DNA of 64,000 bases from Rhodococcus sp. B7740 (GCF_000954115.1 NZ_CP010797.1:682001-746000); one strand, 5' to 3'. Numbered from the stretch's first letter, positions 27,274-35,842 are shown. The notes: generated by a model from the sequence alone, not told the origin. Numbers and translations are program-made.

Positions 27274-28877
27274 TCCCGTTTCCTTCCGAAGAACGTGCGA
27301 CGGCGGGCTGCGCGGGCGTCGGCGATCGCGATTCGGGCCGCCGACCGACCACTGGCCGCGGTGACCCCTCCGCCGGGGTGGGTCGATGCGCCGGTGAGAT
27401 AGAGCCCGTCGGCACCGGGGACCCGATGCCCGGCCAGTCGAGGATGCGGCCGCCACATCATCATCTGGTCCAACGACATGTCCAGGTGCATGATGTTGCC
27501 TCCGATCAGACCGAGCTCACGCTCGATGTCCGGCGGCGATTGAACGAACCGATCCAACACGGACTCGGCGAAACCGGGTGCGTACCGGTCCAGTTCGGCC
27601 ACGATTCGATCTGCCTCGAACTCGGCCAACGAGCGCTCGCCCGGAACGTCCGATCGCCACTGCCTGCCGTCGGCGAGGGTATGGGGATGCCACTGCGACC
27701 ACAGTGAGATCTGGTGCTGTCCCGGCGGTGCGATGGTGGGATCGAGTGCGCTGAAGGACATTCCCAGCACGGCCGGGGTGGGCGGCAGGTCGCCGGCCAG
27801 CGCGTGCCCGTGCGCCAACCGCAACTGGCTGCGGTCGCGTACCAGCAGCGCCAGACCGTGGGTGCCGTCCTCGATGCGGTCGGCACTCGGGTACGTCGGA
27901 AGAGCGTCGGTGGCCAGTCTGACCGCAGTACCAATACCCGGTCCTACCCGAATCGTGCTGCGCCACGGGGCGATCTGCGCCGAGTCGTGTCCACCGGCTT
28001 CGAGAAGGTCGAGGGTGGTCAGGATGTGGCAGCCGGCCACGACGATGCGGCTGTCGATCTCCCGTCCCGACGCGGTCCTGGTGGTCCAGCCGTGCGGGCG
28101 GCGCACGAGCGAGGTGACCGCGTCGCCGAGTGTCAGTTCGGCACCGTCGCGCTGCAGCCGAGCGATCATCGCCTCGGTCAATGCTCCGCTGCCGCCGACG
28201 GCGCGGCCCGGCGGAAGGGTGTGCATGAGGGCCGCGAAGCCGACCATCGGTGCGGTACCTGGCTCGGACATCGGCGGACCCGACTGAGCGCCGAACCAGG
28301 CGAGCGCAGCCTTGAGTCGTTCGCTCGAGAACATCTCGTCCAACAGGGAATCGCCGGTGGCGAGGAACTCACGCGAGAGCATGCTGCCGCCGTCGGGAGC
28401 ACCGAGACCCCAGAAGGATCGGAGCAGTTTCGGACCGGTGGGTGGCCCACCGAACGCACGCATGGTGCGTTCGCTGCGGGGGCCCCAGACGGAGACGAAC
28501 GTTCGGTAGGCGCGCGCGTCGGCTGCGCCGCAGGCGGCGGCGATGGACTCGCAGGTTCGTTCCAGGCTTCGGTGGAAGACGATTCCGCGTTCGTCGGTGC
28601 CGACGGCTCCCGGCGCGAACGCCCAGGGGTCGCAGTCGATGTAGCGCAGTCCGAACTCGGCGAGGCCGAGCTCCTCGATGATGCCTGTGTGCCGAATCAT
28701 GATGTGTGCCGACGACCCACGGTCCACTCGGTGGCCGGGAAAGCGTTCCACCGTCGAGACCGCGCCGCCGGCGACGGAGTCGCGCTCGAGAACCTCGACC
28801 GACATGCCGGCATCGGTCAGGTAACAGGCGGAGGTCAGGGCATTGTGGCCGGAGCCCACCACCACAGCATCGATCAC
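27270..28877 (-). CDS. crtO: CrtO-type carotenoid ketolase (phytoene dehydrogenase family)
   Basis: A 535-residue FAD protein: DAVVVGSGHNALTSA at the N-terminus with LERDSVAGGAV, and GLYLTGASTHPGGGVTAASG at the C-terminus. Its length and signature agree with Rhodococcus CrtO, a 4-ketolase of beta- or gamma-carotene unrelated to CrtW. Other members of this branch are retinoid or carotenoid oxidases, so the exact reaction is inferred from context with cruF and the glycosyltransferase. GTG start 4 bp after the GNAT stop; the stop overlaps the cruF ATG. Confidence 0.82.
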   Translation of the reverse strand: MIDAVVVGSGHNALTSACYLTDAGMSVEVLERDSVAGGAVSTVERFPGHRVDRGSSAHIMIRHTGIIEELGLAEFGLRYIDCDPWAFAPGAVGTDERGIVFHRSLERTCESIAAACGAADARAYRTFVSVWGPRSERTMRAFGGPPTGPKLLRSFWGLGAPDGGSMLSREFLATGDSLLDEMFSSERLKAALAWFGAQSGPPMSEPGTAPMVGFAALMHTLPPGRAVGGSGALTEAMIARLQRDGAELTLGDAVTSLVRRPHGWTTRTASGREIDSRIVVAGCHILTTLDLLEAGGHDSAQIAPWRSTIRVGPGIGTAVRLATDALPTYPSADRIEDGTHGLALLVRDRSQLRLAHGHALAGDLPPTPAVLGMSFSALDPTIAPPGQHQISLWSQWHPHTLADGRQWRSDVPGERSLAEFEADRIVAELDRYAPGFAESVLDRFVQSPPDIERELGLIGGNIMHLDMSLDQMMMWRPHPRLAGHRVPGADGLYLTGASTHPGGGVTAASGRSAARIAIADARAARRRTFFGRKRE

Positions 28878-28881
28878 ACCC

Positions 28882-29499
28882 TCAGGCTACTGGCCCGTCG
28901 AGGGGCAACCGGCGGCCCAGGACCGCGAAGGGTCGTCGGTCCCCGCTGAAGGTGAAGTCGCGCAGTACGTCCGCGAAGCCGAGCCTGCGGTAGAGCCGCC
29001 AGGCTCGGTTGTCCTCCTCGGCTACTTCGGGTGTGGACAACATCACGTTGGCCGCCGAGACGCCGCGCAGCAGTCGGCTGCACAGTCGTCCACCGAGACC
29101 GTGCCCCTGGGCGCTCGGGAGAACGTGCAACTCGGTCAGCTCGAAGTAGTCCGCGAGCGTGGCTTCGACGGTCTGCGGGGAATGCCCCGTGCGCCGCAGA
29201 CCGTCGCGAACCTGTTGATGCCACCACTGGTGCGCGGCACCGTGGTAGCCGTACGCGACGGCCACCAGCGAATCGGGCTGTGTCGGATCGGCGTTCGGGA
29301 GCAGTGCGCCGACGGCTCGCCAGCCCGGGCGGTGCAGGTGTTCACTCCACATCGGGGCTCGGCTCTGTTCGGTTCCACGCGGATAGCCCATGGCCTCGAC
29401 GTAGATGGACAGTGCCTCGAACAGCCGCTGGCGGAATTCCGGGGGCGTCAGATCGACCAGGTACGGCGTTGTCCGCGCATCGGTGACGACTGTTCTCAA
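28882..29499 (-). CDS. GNAT acetyltransferase (Rv2170-like)
   Basis: A 205-residue N-acetyltransferase. TELHVLPSAQGHGLGGRLCSRLL is the acetyl-CoA binding region (Q-x-x-G-x-G/A type) and AWRLYRRLGFADV the closing motif. No ATG or GTG fits; TTG 29499 behind AAGAAAGG gives almost exactly the 206 residues of Rv2170, which has been reported to acetylate isocitrate dehydrogenase. It opens a minus-strand run with crtO, cruF, lppM and a glycosyltransferase. A TATAGC hexamer about 35 bp upstream is a possible -10. Substrate here unknown. Confidence 0.8.
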   Translation of the reverse strand: MRTVVTDARTTPYLVDLTPPEFRQRLFEALSIYVEAMGYPRGTEQSRAPMWSEHLHRPGWRAVGALLPNADPTQPDSLVAVAYGYHGAAHQWWHQQVRDGLRRTGHSPQTVEATLADYFELTELHVLPSAQGHGLGGRLCSRLLRGVSAANVMLSTPEVAEEDNRAWRLYRRLGFADVLRDFTFSGDRRPFAVLGRRLPLDGPVA

Positions 29500-29695
29500 C
29501 CTTTCTTCGGCAACTTGTCGGTGGGCACGGCTATATTGAATGTGTCGAACGGGTGTTCGACAATCGGGGCCGAGTGCGCCGGTGGCTTCGGCTCGGATGT
29601 CGAGTCGGATTCTTCCGGAGTTCGACTGTAAGGCTTCGCCACGGTTCCGGCCGCGCCAGGTGCGCGCCGGAGATTCGAACTGGAGGTGTTCGAGT

Positions 29696-30151
29696 ATGAC
29701 GATCACGAAGGCATTCGATGCCGGAGTGCGGTCGCCGGTGTCGCGTCAGGCTCAGATTCTGCTGGGCCGGGCCGATGCTCTGCTGTCCGAGTCCATCGGG
29801 GAGAGCGATGCCGGAGATCGATTTCTCGGCAGCTACGCCGCTGCACTGAAAGGCGCGGCAGCTGTGCTGGCGTCGTTGCCGAATTCGATCGGCGCGCGTC
29901 CTCGTTCGCGCAGTGCGTGGGTGTTGATGGCAAAGGCGGCACCGGATCTCGCCGTCTGGGCCGACTATTTCGCGTCTTTCTCCGCCACCAGGGCGGCGGT
30001 CGAGGCCGGCGCGTCGAGCACGATCGCCGATCTCGATGCCGACGATTTCCATCGACACGTCGGTCGTTTTCTGAACTCGATCGAGGACCGACTCGGCGGG
30101 CAGGCTCGATTCGCGTCCGTCGACCCCATGACGGCGCCCCTGTCTGCGTAG
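29696..30151 (+). CDS. SAV_6107-like HEPN protein
   Basis: A 151-residue all-helical cytoplasmic protein with ATG 8 bp after TGGAGGTG. The pattern ILLGRADALLSESIGES...RFLGSYAAALKGAAAVLA with a following RSRSAW and ADYFASFSATRAAVE resembles the actinobacterial SAV_6107 HEPN family. The canonical R-x4-6-H RNase motif is not obvious; FHRHVGRFLN near the C-terminus is the only candidate. Divergent from the GNAT/carotenoid operon. Function unknown; assignment from pattern memory only. Confidence 0.55.
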   Translation: MTITKAFDAGVRSPVSRQAQILLGRADALLSESIGESDAGDRFLGSYAAALKGAAAVLASLPNSIGARPRSRSAWVLMAKAAPDLAVWADYFASFSATRAAVEAGASSTIADLDADDFHRHVGRFLNSIEDRLGGQARFASVDPMTAPLSA

Positions 30152-30204
30152 CGCACCGAGCTGGACGTCAGGTGACAATCGCCACGTCATCGGGTGTTCG
30201 CCCA

Positions 30205-30234
30205 AGGTTTTCGGGACGTGCGTCTCGAAAACTT
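30205..30234 (+). terminator. hairpin after HEPN-like gene
   Basis: A 13-bp stem with two G-T pairs (30205-30217 with 30222-30234) and loop GTGC lies about 55 bp past the stop. No T-run. Probably terminates the upstream transcript before the DUF3040 gene. Confidence 0.5.
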
Positions 30235-30378
30235 CGGTGTTTCTCAGGAACACATCGACCGAGTAGGTGGTAAGCGGCCGATTCAGCTCGTATCATCGAC
30301 AGCAGGTAGCCGCCAAGGTCAGCTTCCCGTCGTTTCGGAACCGAAATGACCTTCAATATCTGTGCAGGGGGAGGTACC

Positions 30379-30816
30379 GTGCCACTCTCCGAGCACGAGC
30401 AGCGCATGCTCGACCAGATCGAGAGCGCTCTCTACGCCGAGGATCCCAAATTCGCGTCTCATGTGAGGGGCGGTCGCGTACGTGCGGCGTCGAGCAGGAG
30501 GCGCTTTCAGGCTGCCGCTCTGTTCGTAGTGGGACTCGTGTTGCTCGTCGCCGGTGTTGCATTGTCGACGAACAGCCTGGCTTTTCTCGTCGTCAGTCTC
30601 ATCGGCTTTTTGTTCATGTTCGGTGCCGGGGCACTGTTCCTGTTCGGTGGTTCCAACAAGGGAGCCGCAGCGTCGCAGGACGAGGGCAGCGCATCCAACG
30701 ATGCTGCCGAGACGTCCGGGCGTGGTACCGGACAGAAATCGAAGGGTGGTCGCAAGGGCGGCAGCTTCACCTCTCGCATGGAAGATCGGTTCCGTAAGAG
30801 GTTCGAGCAGGACTGA
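30379..30816 (+). CDS. DUF3040 membrane protein (Rv2169c-like)
   Basis: A 145-residue protein starting at GTG behind a strong GGGGGAGG. The N-terminus PLSEHEQRMLDQIESALYAEDPKFA is the DUF3040 signature, followed by two membrane helices (about 47-67 and 70-90) and a long basic, Ser/Gly/Lys-rich cytoplasmic tail ending RMEDRFRKRFEQD. The family is common just upstream of the actinobacterial dcw cluster, as Rv2169c is. Function unknown. Confidence 0.85.
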   Translation: MPLSEHEQRMLDQIESALYAEDPKFASHVRGGRVRAASSRRRFQAAALFVVGLVLLVAGVALSTNSLAFLVVSLIGFLFMFGAGALFLFGGSNKGAAASQDEGSASNDAAETSGRGTGQKSKGGRKGGSFTSRMEDRFRKRFEQD

Positions 30817-30881
30817 GTCGACCGGGTTACGCCGAATCGACCCTTATCGGCTCGTCTCCACAACTTCACGCGTCAACGTAG

Positions 30882-30913
30882 AACAGCATCTCACCCTCGG
30901 GTGAGGTGCTGTT
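30882..30913 (+). terminator. terminator after DUF3040 gene
   Basis: A 14-bp stem (30882-30895 with 30900-30913, one G-T pair) with loop CTCG is followed by GTCGTTTCTG. It lies 66 bp past the stop and marks the boundary before the dcw cluster. Confidence 0.75.
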
Positions 30914-31017
30914 GTCGTTTCTGCGTTCGAACGGACGCCGCCCGATCGACTGCAGCCCTCCGCTCCGCGTCGAGGGCCGGTTCGCGTGTTCGCGCGCGGG
31001 AGTTCTGGGACACGTCC

Positions 31018-31062
31018 CCCACTGTCACCCACGCTCCCCACTTTTCCCCACCGCGGCCCCAC
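31018..31062 (-). promoter_or_regulatory. array of five CCCAC boxes (GTGGG on minus strand)
   Basis: CCCAC occurs at 31018, 31028, 31037, 31047 and 31058, spaced 10, 9, 10 and 11 bp, i.e. one per helical turn. Read on the minus strand these are GTGGG repeats, the core of MraZ operators (TGGG repeats at 10-bp period in Escherichia coli, GTGGG-like in Corynebacterium). It lies about 260 bp before mraZ and points the opposite way to the proximal array. Probably a second MraZ site. Confidence 0.55.
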
Positions 31063-31267
31063 CGAGGGGCCGAGATCGACCGTCGTCCACCACCGTAGGT
31101 GCTGCGTGCCTGGTCAGGCTACTTCGATGCTGGACTCGTGCGCCATGGCGTCCGGTTCGAGCCCTCGGAATCGCCCGCGGTATCGCTGACGGCAGCGCCG
31201 ATCTTCTACGTCTTGACCAGCGCAGACAGTGACTTCTCCAAAGTTTTCCGGCCGTGAATGGTTCGAA

Positions 31268-31292
31268 GTGGGGGAGAGTGGGGTAAAGTGGT
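31268..31292 (+). promoter_or_regulatory. MraZ operator: three GTGGK repeats at 10-bp period
   Basis: GTGGG, GTGGG and GTGGT begin at 31268, 31278 and 31288, exactly 10 bp apart and ending 33 bp before the mraZ start. Three TGGG-type repeats on one face of the helix is the described MraZ operator layout. A TAAAGT hexamer (31284-31289) between boxes two and three could be the -10, so binding would repress the cluster promoter. Confidence 0.7.
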
Positions 31293-31324
31293 CCGCAGCG
31301 GAGAGTCGAGGCTGGAGGTGGCGA

Positions 31325-31756
31325 GTGTTTCTCGGTACCTACACGCCGAAGCTCGACGACAAAGGTCGACTCACGTTGCCGGCCAAGTTTCGGGACGCGC
31401 TTGCAGGAGGGGTCATGGTGAGCAAGGGGCAGGATTTCAGCCTCGCTGTCTACACCGGGGCCGACTTCGCGGAGCGCTCTCGGAAGTTGACGGCGGCTTC
31501 TCGTGCCAACCCCAAAGCCCGTGCCTACGTTCGCCAGTTCTTCTCGGGAACAGACGAACAGCGGCCGGACGGACAGGGACGCATCACCATCAGTCCCGAG
31601 CATCGCCGCTATGCGGGGCTCGAACGAAACTGCGTGGTGATCGGTTCGATGGACTTCATCGAGATCTGGAACGACGAAGCGTGGGCGCGCTACTCCGCTG
31701 AGAACGAGCAGGATTTCTCCGACGCTTTCGACGAGTCCCTCGGAGGGATCTTGTAG
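31325..31756 (+). CDS. mraZ: transcriptional regulator MraZ
   Basis: A 143-residue protein with two SpoVT/AbrB-like swapped-hairpin repeats: [23 protein letters not shown] near the N-terminus and [18 protein letters not shown] in the middle, each with the D-x-x-G-R-hydrophobic signature. MraZ forms ring-like oligomers that bind tandem TGGG repeats and control the division and cell-wall cluster it heads. GTG start behind GGAGGTGG. Same length as Rv2166c. The phased repeats just upstream suggest autoregulation. Confidence 0.95.
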   Translation: MFLGTYTPKLDDKGRLTLPAKFRDALAGGVMVSKGQDFSLAVYTGADFAERSRKLTAASRANPKARAYVRQFFSGTDEQRPDGQGRITISPEHRRYAGLERNCVVIGSMDFIEIWNDEAWARYSAENEQDFSDAFDESLGGIL

Positions 31757-31796
31757 CCCGACCAGGTCGCCTGCGAGTGCAGCGAGGCCTCTGCCC

Positions 31797-31873
31797 GATC
31801 AGAACCCTGACGTTCTTCCCCAACGCCAGGTTTCGCAGATCAGGACCCTGACGTTCTTCCCCAACGCCAGGTT
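31797..31873 (+). repeat. 36-bp direct repeat, each copy a hairpin, between mraZ and rsmH
   Basis: Two 36-bp copies (31797-31832, 31838-31873) differ by one base. Each contains CCTGACGTT and AACGCCAGG, which pair as a stem with one A-C mismatch around a CTTCCCC loop. The copies are at 41-bp period. They lie in the 219-bp gap of an otherwise overlapping operon and could act as attenuating or mRNA-processing hairpins. No named RNA family is recognised. Confidence 0.7.
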
Positions 31874-31975
31874 CCCTATCGGACAGGGACCTCGAAGCAT
31901 TCGTATCGGCCTCGGTGGGCGACCTGCACGGCCCGGACCCGGGCGAGAAGTACGTACGCGCGACCGGGAGGAACC

Positions 31976-33007
31976 ATGACGGAGGGCACCGGGCCGGACG
32001 AGAGCGACTCGTCCGCCGACCGAACCCATCGTCGATCCTCGGGCCCGCTCCACGTTCCGGTTCGTCTCGAGCGAGCCGACGAACTGCTCGGACCCGCGCT
32101 CGAATCCACCGGCGATACCCGGGTCATGATCGACGCGACACTCGGACTCGGCGGTCACTCCGAGCACTTCTTGCGGACCTATCCGCACCTGCACCTGATC
32201 GGGCTCGACCGGGATCCCGACGCGCTCGAGTTGGCCGGAGCCCGGTTGGCTCCGTTCGCCGATCGAATCACGTTGGTGCACACGACCTACGACGGCATCG
32301 CCGAAGCGCTCGACGAGGCCGGCCTGCCTGCGGTCGGCTCCGTTCACGCCATCCTGTTCGATCTCGGTGTGTCGTCCATGCAGTTGGACGAATCCGACCG
32401 CGGATTCGCCTACTCCGTCGACGCCCCATTGGACATGCGAATGAATCCGACCGTGGGTATCACCGCCGCAGACGTCCTCAACACGTACTCGCACGGCGAG
32501 ATCGCACGGGTCCTGAGCACCTACGGCGAGGAGCGGTTCGCCGGAAAGATCGCCTCCGCCGTTCTGCGTCACCGAGAGCACACGCCCTTCACCACGAGCG
32601 GGCCGTTGGTCGAATTGCTCTATGCCGCAATTCCGGCCGCAACGCGGCGCACCGGTGGGCACCCTGCCAAGCGAACCTTCCAGGCCCTGCGTATCGAGGT
32701 CAACGGTGAACTGGAGTCGTTGAAGGCGGCGGTACCTGCCGGGCTCGACGCGTTGGCTGTCGGAGGCCGGGTGGTCTTCATGTCGTATCAGTCGCTCGAA
32801 GACCGAGTTGTCAAGCAGGATTTGGCGCCTCGGATCAAGTCCCGCAGTCCGGAAGGGCTGCCGGTCGAGCTTCCCGGAATGGGTCCGGAGTTTCGGCTCC
32901 TGACCAGAGGTGCCGAGCGTGCATCGGATGCAGAAATCGAGACAAACCCACGTTCGGCTCCGGTGAGATTGCGCGCCGCCGAACGGATTGCAAGGAGAGC
33001 GGAATGA
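31976..33007 (+). CDS. rsmH: 16S rRNA m4C1402 methyltransferase RsmH (MraW)
   Basis: A 343-residue SAM-dependent methyltransferase. [17 protein letters not shown] is motif [13 protein letters not shown] the adenosine-binding acidic turn, [21 protein letters not shown] the family signature, and [12 protein letters not shown] follows. It methylates N4 of C1402 in the ribosomal decoding centre. ATG start with GGGAGGA 5 bp upstream. Its stop overlaps the ftsL start (ATGA). The N-terminal 30 residues are polar and probably disordered. Confidence 0.95.
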   Translation: MTEGTGPDESDSSADRTHRRSSGPLHVPVRLERADELLGPALESTGDTRVMIDATLGLGGHSEHFLRTYPHLHLIGLDRDPDALELAGARLAPFADRITLVHTTYDGIAEALDEAGLPAVGSVHAILFDLGVSSMQLDESDRGFAYSVDAPLDMRMNPTVGITAADVLNTYSHGEIARVLSTYGEERFAGKIASAVLRHREHTPFTTSGPLVELLYAAIPAATRRTGGHPAKRTFQALRIEVNGELESLKAAVPAGLDALAVGGRVVFMSYQSLEDRVVKQDLAPRIKSRSPEGLPVELPGMGPEFRLLTRGAERASDAEIETNPRSAPVRLRAAERIARRAE

Positions 33008-33831
33008 CGGTTCCAGTCACAACCAGTGGACCACAACGCAATCGGGTTCCGGCATCGCCCCGCAGCGCCGTACGGCAGGCCCCACTCTCGCGGCCCGAAC
33101 GTACGGGTAAGGGTGGTGGACGGTCCGGTGCTGCACTGCGGGCATACGAGCGCAGGCAGCAGCGGGCGTCGATCCACACCTCGGATTCTGCGCGCGGTTC
33201 CGTAGCCGGTGCCCGGGCTTCGCTGAACGGAAGCGCCATCGCGGCGCGAATTCCGTTCGTCGCCTTGATCATCGGCCTGCTCGCCATCGGTCTCGGTCTG
33301 ACGTTGCTGCTGACCACACGGTCCGCGGGAGACTCCTACGATCTCAGCGCCGCCAAGGCCGTCAACGCCGAACTGGCTCAGCAGCGGGCCTCGTTGCAGC
33401 GTGATGTGGAGTTGGCGGAGTCGGCTCCGGAATTGGCGCGCAAGGCCGCCGAACTCGGAATGGTCCCGGTCAAGAACTCCGCACATCTGATCGTCGCGCC
33501 GGACGGCGGCGTGCAGGTCGTCGGTACCCCGGCTCCGGCCGACGGTGCACCGGTGGCACCGCTCGATCCGGTGTCGCCCGCGGCCGCAGGCGAGGGAACC
33601 GTCACGAATCCGAGCACGCAGTCGCCGCAGCAGCAGACGCCGAGAAGCGCGTCGCAGCCGAATCGAACGTCTGGCACGATCGACACCCGCGCCGCCACGC
33701 CGAGTTCGAGCAATGGAGCTGGAAAGACCGCGCTTGCTGAACAATTGGTCCCCATGAGCATCCCCTCGCTCGAAACACCTGCGGTCGAAGCCCCCGAGCC
33801 CACCGGCGAAGCATCGGGTGACGGGCAGTGA
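33004..33831 (+). CDS. ftsL: FtsL-like septal protein
   Basis: A 275-residue bitopic membrane protein. A basic N-terminal cytoplasmic tail (1 to about 75) leads to one membrane helix (about 82-105), then a short coiled coil ([22 protein letters not shown]), the region where FtsL pairs with FtsB, and a long Pro/Ala/Ser-rich extracytoplasmic tail. Position between rsmH and ftsI and topology agree with Rv2164c/FtsL. The tail from about 160 on is low-complexity and unusually long. Overlaps rsmH and ftsI by 4 bp each. Confidence 0.85.
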   Translation: MTVPVTTSGPQRNRVPASPRSAVRQAPLSRPERTGKGGGRSGAALRAYERRQQRASIHTSDSARGSVAGARASLNGSAIAARIPFVALIIGLLAIGLGLTLLLTTRSAGDSYDLSAAKAVNAELAQQRASLQRDVELAESAPELARKAAELGMVPVKNSAHLIVAPDGGVQVVGTPAPADGAPVAPLDPVSPAAAGEGTVTNPSTQSPQQQTPRSASQPNRTSGTIDTRAATPSSSNGAGKTALAEQLVPMSIPSLETPAVEAPEPTGEASGDGQ

Positions 33832-35684
33832 CCAGGCCCTCGCCTGCTCCACGCCGTCGACCACCGAGCCGAAAGCGTCTCGACTCGTCCACCTTTCGGT
33901 TTCGTCACGGCACCGGCCGCGTTCTGATGTATCTGGCGCTGGCCGTTGCGGCGGCACAGTTGCTGTGGATTCAGGGATTCGATGCGCCCAGGTTGTCGGC
34001 CGAGTCGGCGTCGCAACGCACCACCACTCTCGTCGATCCGGCGCTACGGGGATCCATCCTGGACCGCAACGGCAATCCGATCGCCTTCACGATGGAAGCC
34101 AAAGCGTTGACGTTCCAACCGGTTCGGGTTCGCAAGGAACTCGACGAGGCCCGGGCGAAGGACCCGACCGAGCCGGAGACCGAGCAGTACCTCGAGGACA
34201 TCGCCGCCCGTATCCATGGCGACCTCGGTGATGTGATCAGCGAGAAGGATCTGCTCGCGAAGCTGAAGAGCAACGACGAATTCACCTACCTCGCACGCGG
34301 AGTGGACGCCACCGTGGCGTCGAAGATCAGCAAGGATTTCAAGCAGGTCGGGCTGGAGCGTCAGGACATCCGTGAGTACCCGGGCGGATCGCTGGCCGGG
34401 AACATCGTCGGTGCCACCGGTTGGGACGGACACGGTCTGCTGGGTCTAGAGGATGCGCTCGACGCGACCCTGGCCGGAACCGACGGTTCGCAGACCTACG
34501 ACCGCGGATCCGACGGTGCCGTCATCCCCGGAAGCTGGCGGGACAAGCAGCCTGCCGTCAACGGTTCGACCGTCGAACTGACCATCGACGCAGATCTGCA
34601 GTACTACGTGCAGCAGCAGGTGCAGTTGGCCAAGGACCTGTCGGGAGCGAAGAACGCCTCGGCGTACGTGCAGGATTCGCACACCGGCGAGGTGCTCGCC
34701 ATGTCCAACGACAACACCTTCAATCCCGGCATCGGAGTCGGCAACAACGAGCGCACCAAGGAAATGGGCAACCTGCCCGTCACCACGCCGTTCGAGCCCG
34801 GTTCGGTGAACAAGATCATCACCGCGGCCGCGGCCATCGAGTACGGACTCACCACGCCCGACGAGGTGCTGCAGGTGCCGGGCAGCATTTTCATGTCCGG
34901 TGTGTCGGTCAAGGATGCGTGGGACCACGGTGTCGCGCCGTACACGACGACCGGCGTGTTCGGTAAGTCCTCCAACGTCGGCACGCTGATGCTTGCCCAA
35001 CGCGTCGGCGAGGACCGCTACGCGGACATGTTGACCAGGTTCGGCCTGGGCCAGCGCAGCGACGTCGGGCTACCGGGCGAGAGCGCGGGCAACGTCCCGA
35101 GCCGTGACCAGTGGTCGGGCGGCACGTTCGCCAACCTCCCCATCGGCCAGGGACTGTCGATGACGCTGCTGCAGATGACGGGGATGTACCAGGCCATCGC
35201 CAACGACGGAGTGCGCATCCCGCCGAGGATCGTCGAGGCGACGGTGGACGCGAACGGTCAGCGGACAGAGACCCAGCAGCCCGACGGTGTGTACGTCGTC
35301 AGCCCCGATACGGCGAAGACCGTCCGCAACATGTTCCGATCCGTCACCCAGGACGACACCGGAAACCAGCGCGGTACCGGAGTTGCCGCGGGCGTCGAGG
35401 GATACCAGATCAGTGGCAAGACGGGTACGGCTCAGCAGGTCGACCCCGAGTGCAAGTGCTACTCGAACTCGAACTACTGGATCACGTTCGCCGGCATCGC
35501 GCCCGCGGACGATCCCCGCTACGTGATCGGGATCATGCTCGACGCCCCGACCCGCAGCGCCGACGGTTCCGGCGGCCAGTCGGCAGCACCGCTGTTCCAC
35601 AACATCGCCAGCTGGATGCTGCAGCGGGACAGCGTGCCGATGTCCGCCGACCCCGGACCCAAGCTGGTTCTGCAGGCGGACTGA
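33828..35684 (+). CDS. ftsI: septal peptidoglycan transpeptidase FtsI (PBP3, PbpB)
   Basis: A 618-residue class B penicillin-binding protein. One N-terminal anchor (about 30-50), a PBP dimerisation domain (about 70-230), and the transpeptidase domain. Catalytic S326 lies in the S-V-N-K tetrad (SxxK), the SxN motif is SSN in GKSSNVG and the KTG motif is in SGKTGTAQQ. It crosslinks septal peptidoglycan together with FtsW. GTG start overlapping the ftsL stop. A 158-bp gap separates it from murE, where M. tuberculosis has several inserted genes. Confidence 0.95.
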   Translation: MTRPSPAPRRRPPSRKRLDSSTFRFRHGTGRVLMYLALAVAAAQLLWIQGFDAPRLSAESASQRTTTLVDPALRGSILDRNGNPIAFTMEAKALTFQPVRVRKELDEARAKDPTEPETEQYLEDIAARIHGDLGDVISEKDLLAKLKSNDEFTYLARGVDATVASKISKDFKQVGLERQDIREYPGGSLAGNIVGATGWDGHGLLGLEDALDATLAGTDGSQTYDRGSDGAVIPGSWRDKQPAVNGSTVELTIDADLQYYVQQQVQLAKDLSGAKNASAYVQDSHTGEVLAMSNDNTFNPGIGVGNNERTKEMGNLPVTTPFEPGSVNKIITAAAAIEYGLTTPDEVLQVPGSIFMSGVSVKDAWDHGVAPYTTTGVFGKSSNVGTLMLAQRVGEDRYADMLTRFGLGQRSDVGLPGESAGNVPSRDQWSGGTFANLPIGQGLSMTLLQMTGMYQAIANDGVRIPPRIVEATVDANGQRTETQQPDGVYVVSPDTAKTVRNMFRSVTQDDTGNQRGTGVAAGVEGYQISGKTGTAQQVDPECKCYSNSNYWITFAGIAPADDPRYVIGIMLDAPTRSADGSGGQSAAPLFHNIASWMLQRDSVPMSADPGPKLVLQAD

Positions 35685-35842
35685 GATCCCAACCCGCCGG
35701 TCCGCGAGTCGGGGCGGCGACATCATGATCCCGGACGCCGGTAATCTGACACATCGGCTCGGGCGTGTTCGTTCGGCTGCCGCCGCGGCGTGATCGAGCC
35801 GCGGCAGGCGCGCGGCCGGCAGTAGAGAGGAAGGGAGCAGGA

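Larger units (their letters stand above)
30817..31324. other. 508-bp gene-free region upstream of mraZ
   Basis: No coding sequence is supported here. It holds a terminator (30882-30913), an array of five CCCAC boxes (31018-31062) and three GTGGK boxes (31268-31292), each annotated separately. In M. tuberculosis the equivalent gap carries an IS6110 copy; nothing like a transposase is present here. Confidence 0.7.

Noticed and set aside
29540..29695. N-terminal extension of the HEPN-like protein to 29540
   Set aside because: The extension overlaps the divergent promoter region and has non-coding composition; ATG 29696 follows TGGAGGTG.
31229..31324. Longer MraZ starting at 31229
   Set aside because: Would translate the operator repeats; GTG 31325 has a strong ribosome-binding site and gives the canonical 143 residues.
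31797..31873. Two-unit repeat as a CRISPR array
   Set aside because: Only two units, a 5-bp gap instead of spacers, internal hairpins and no cas genes.
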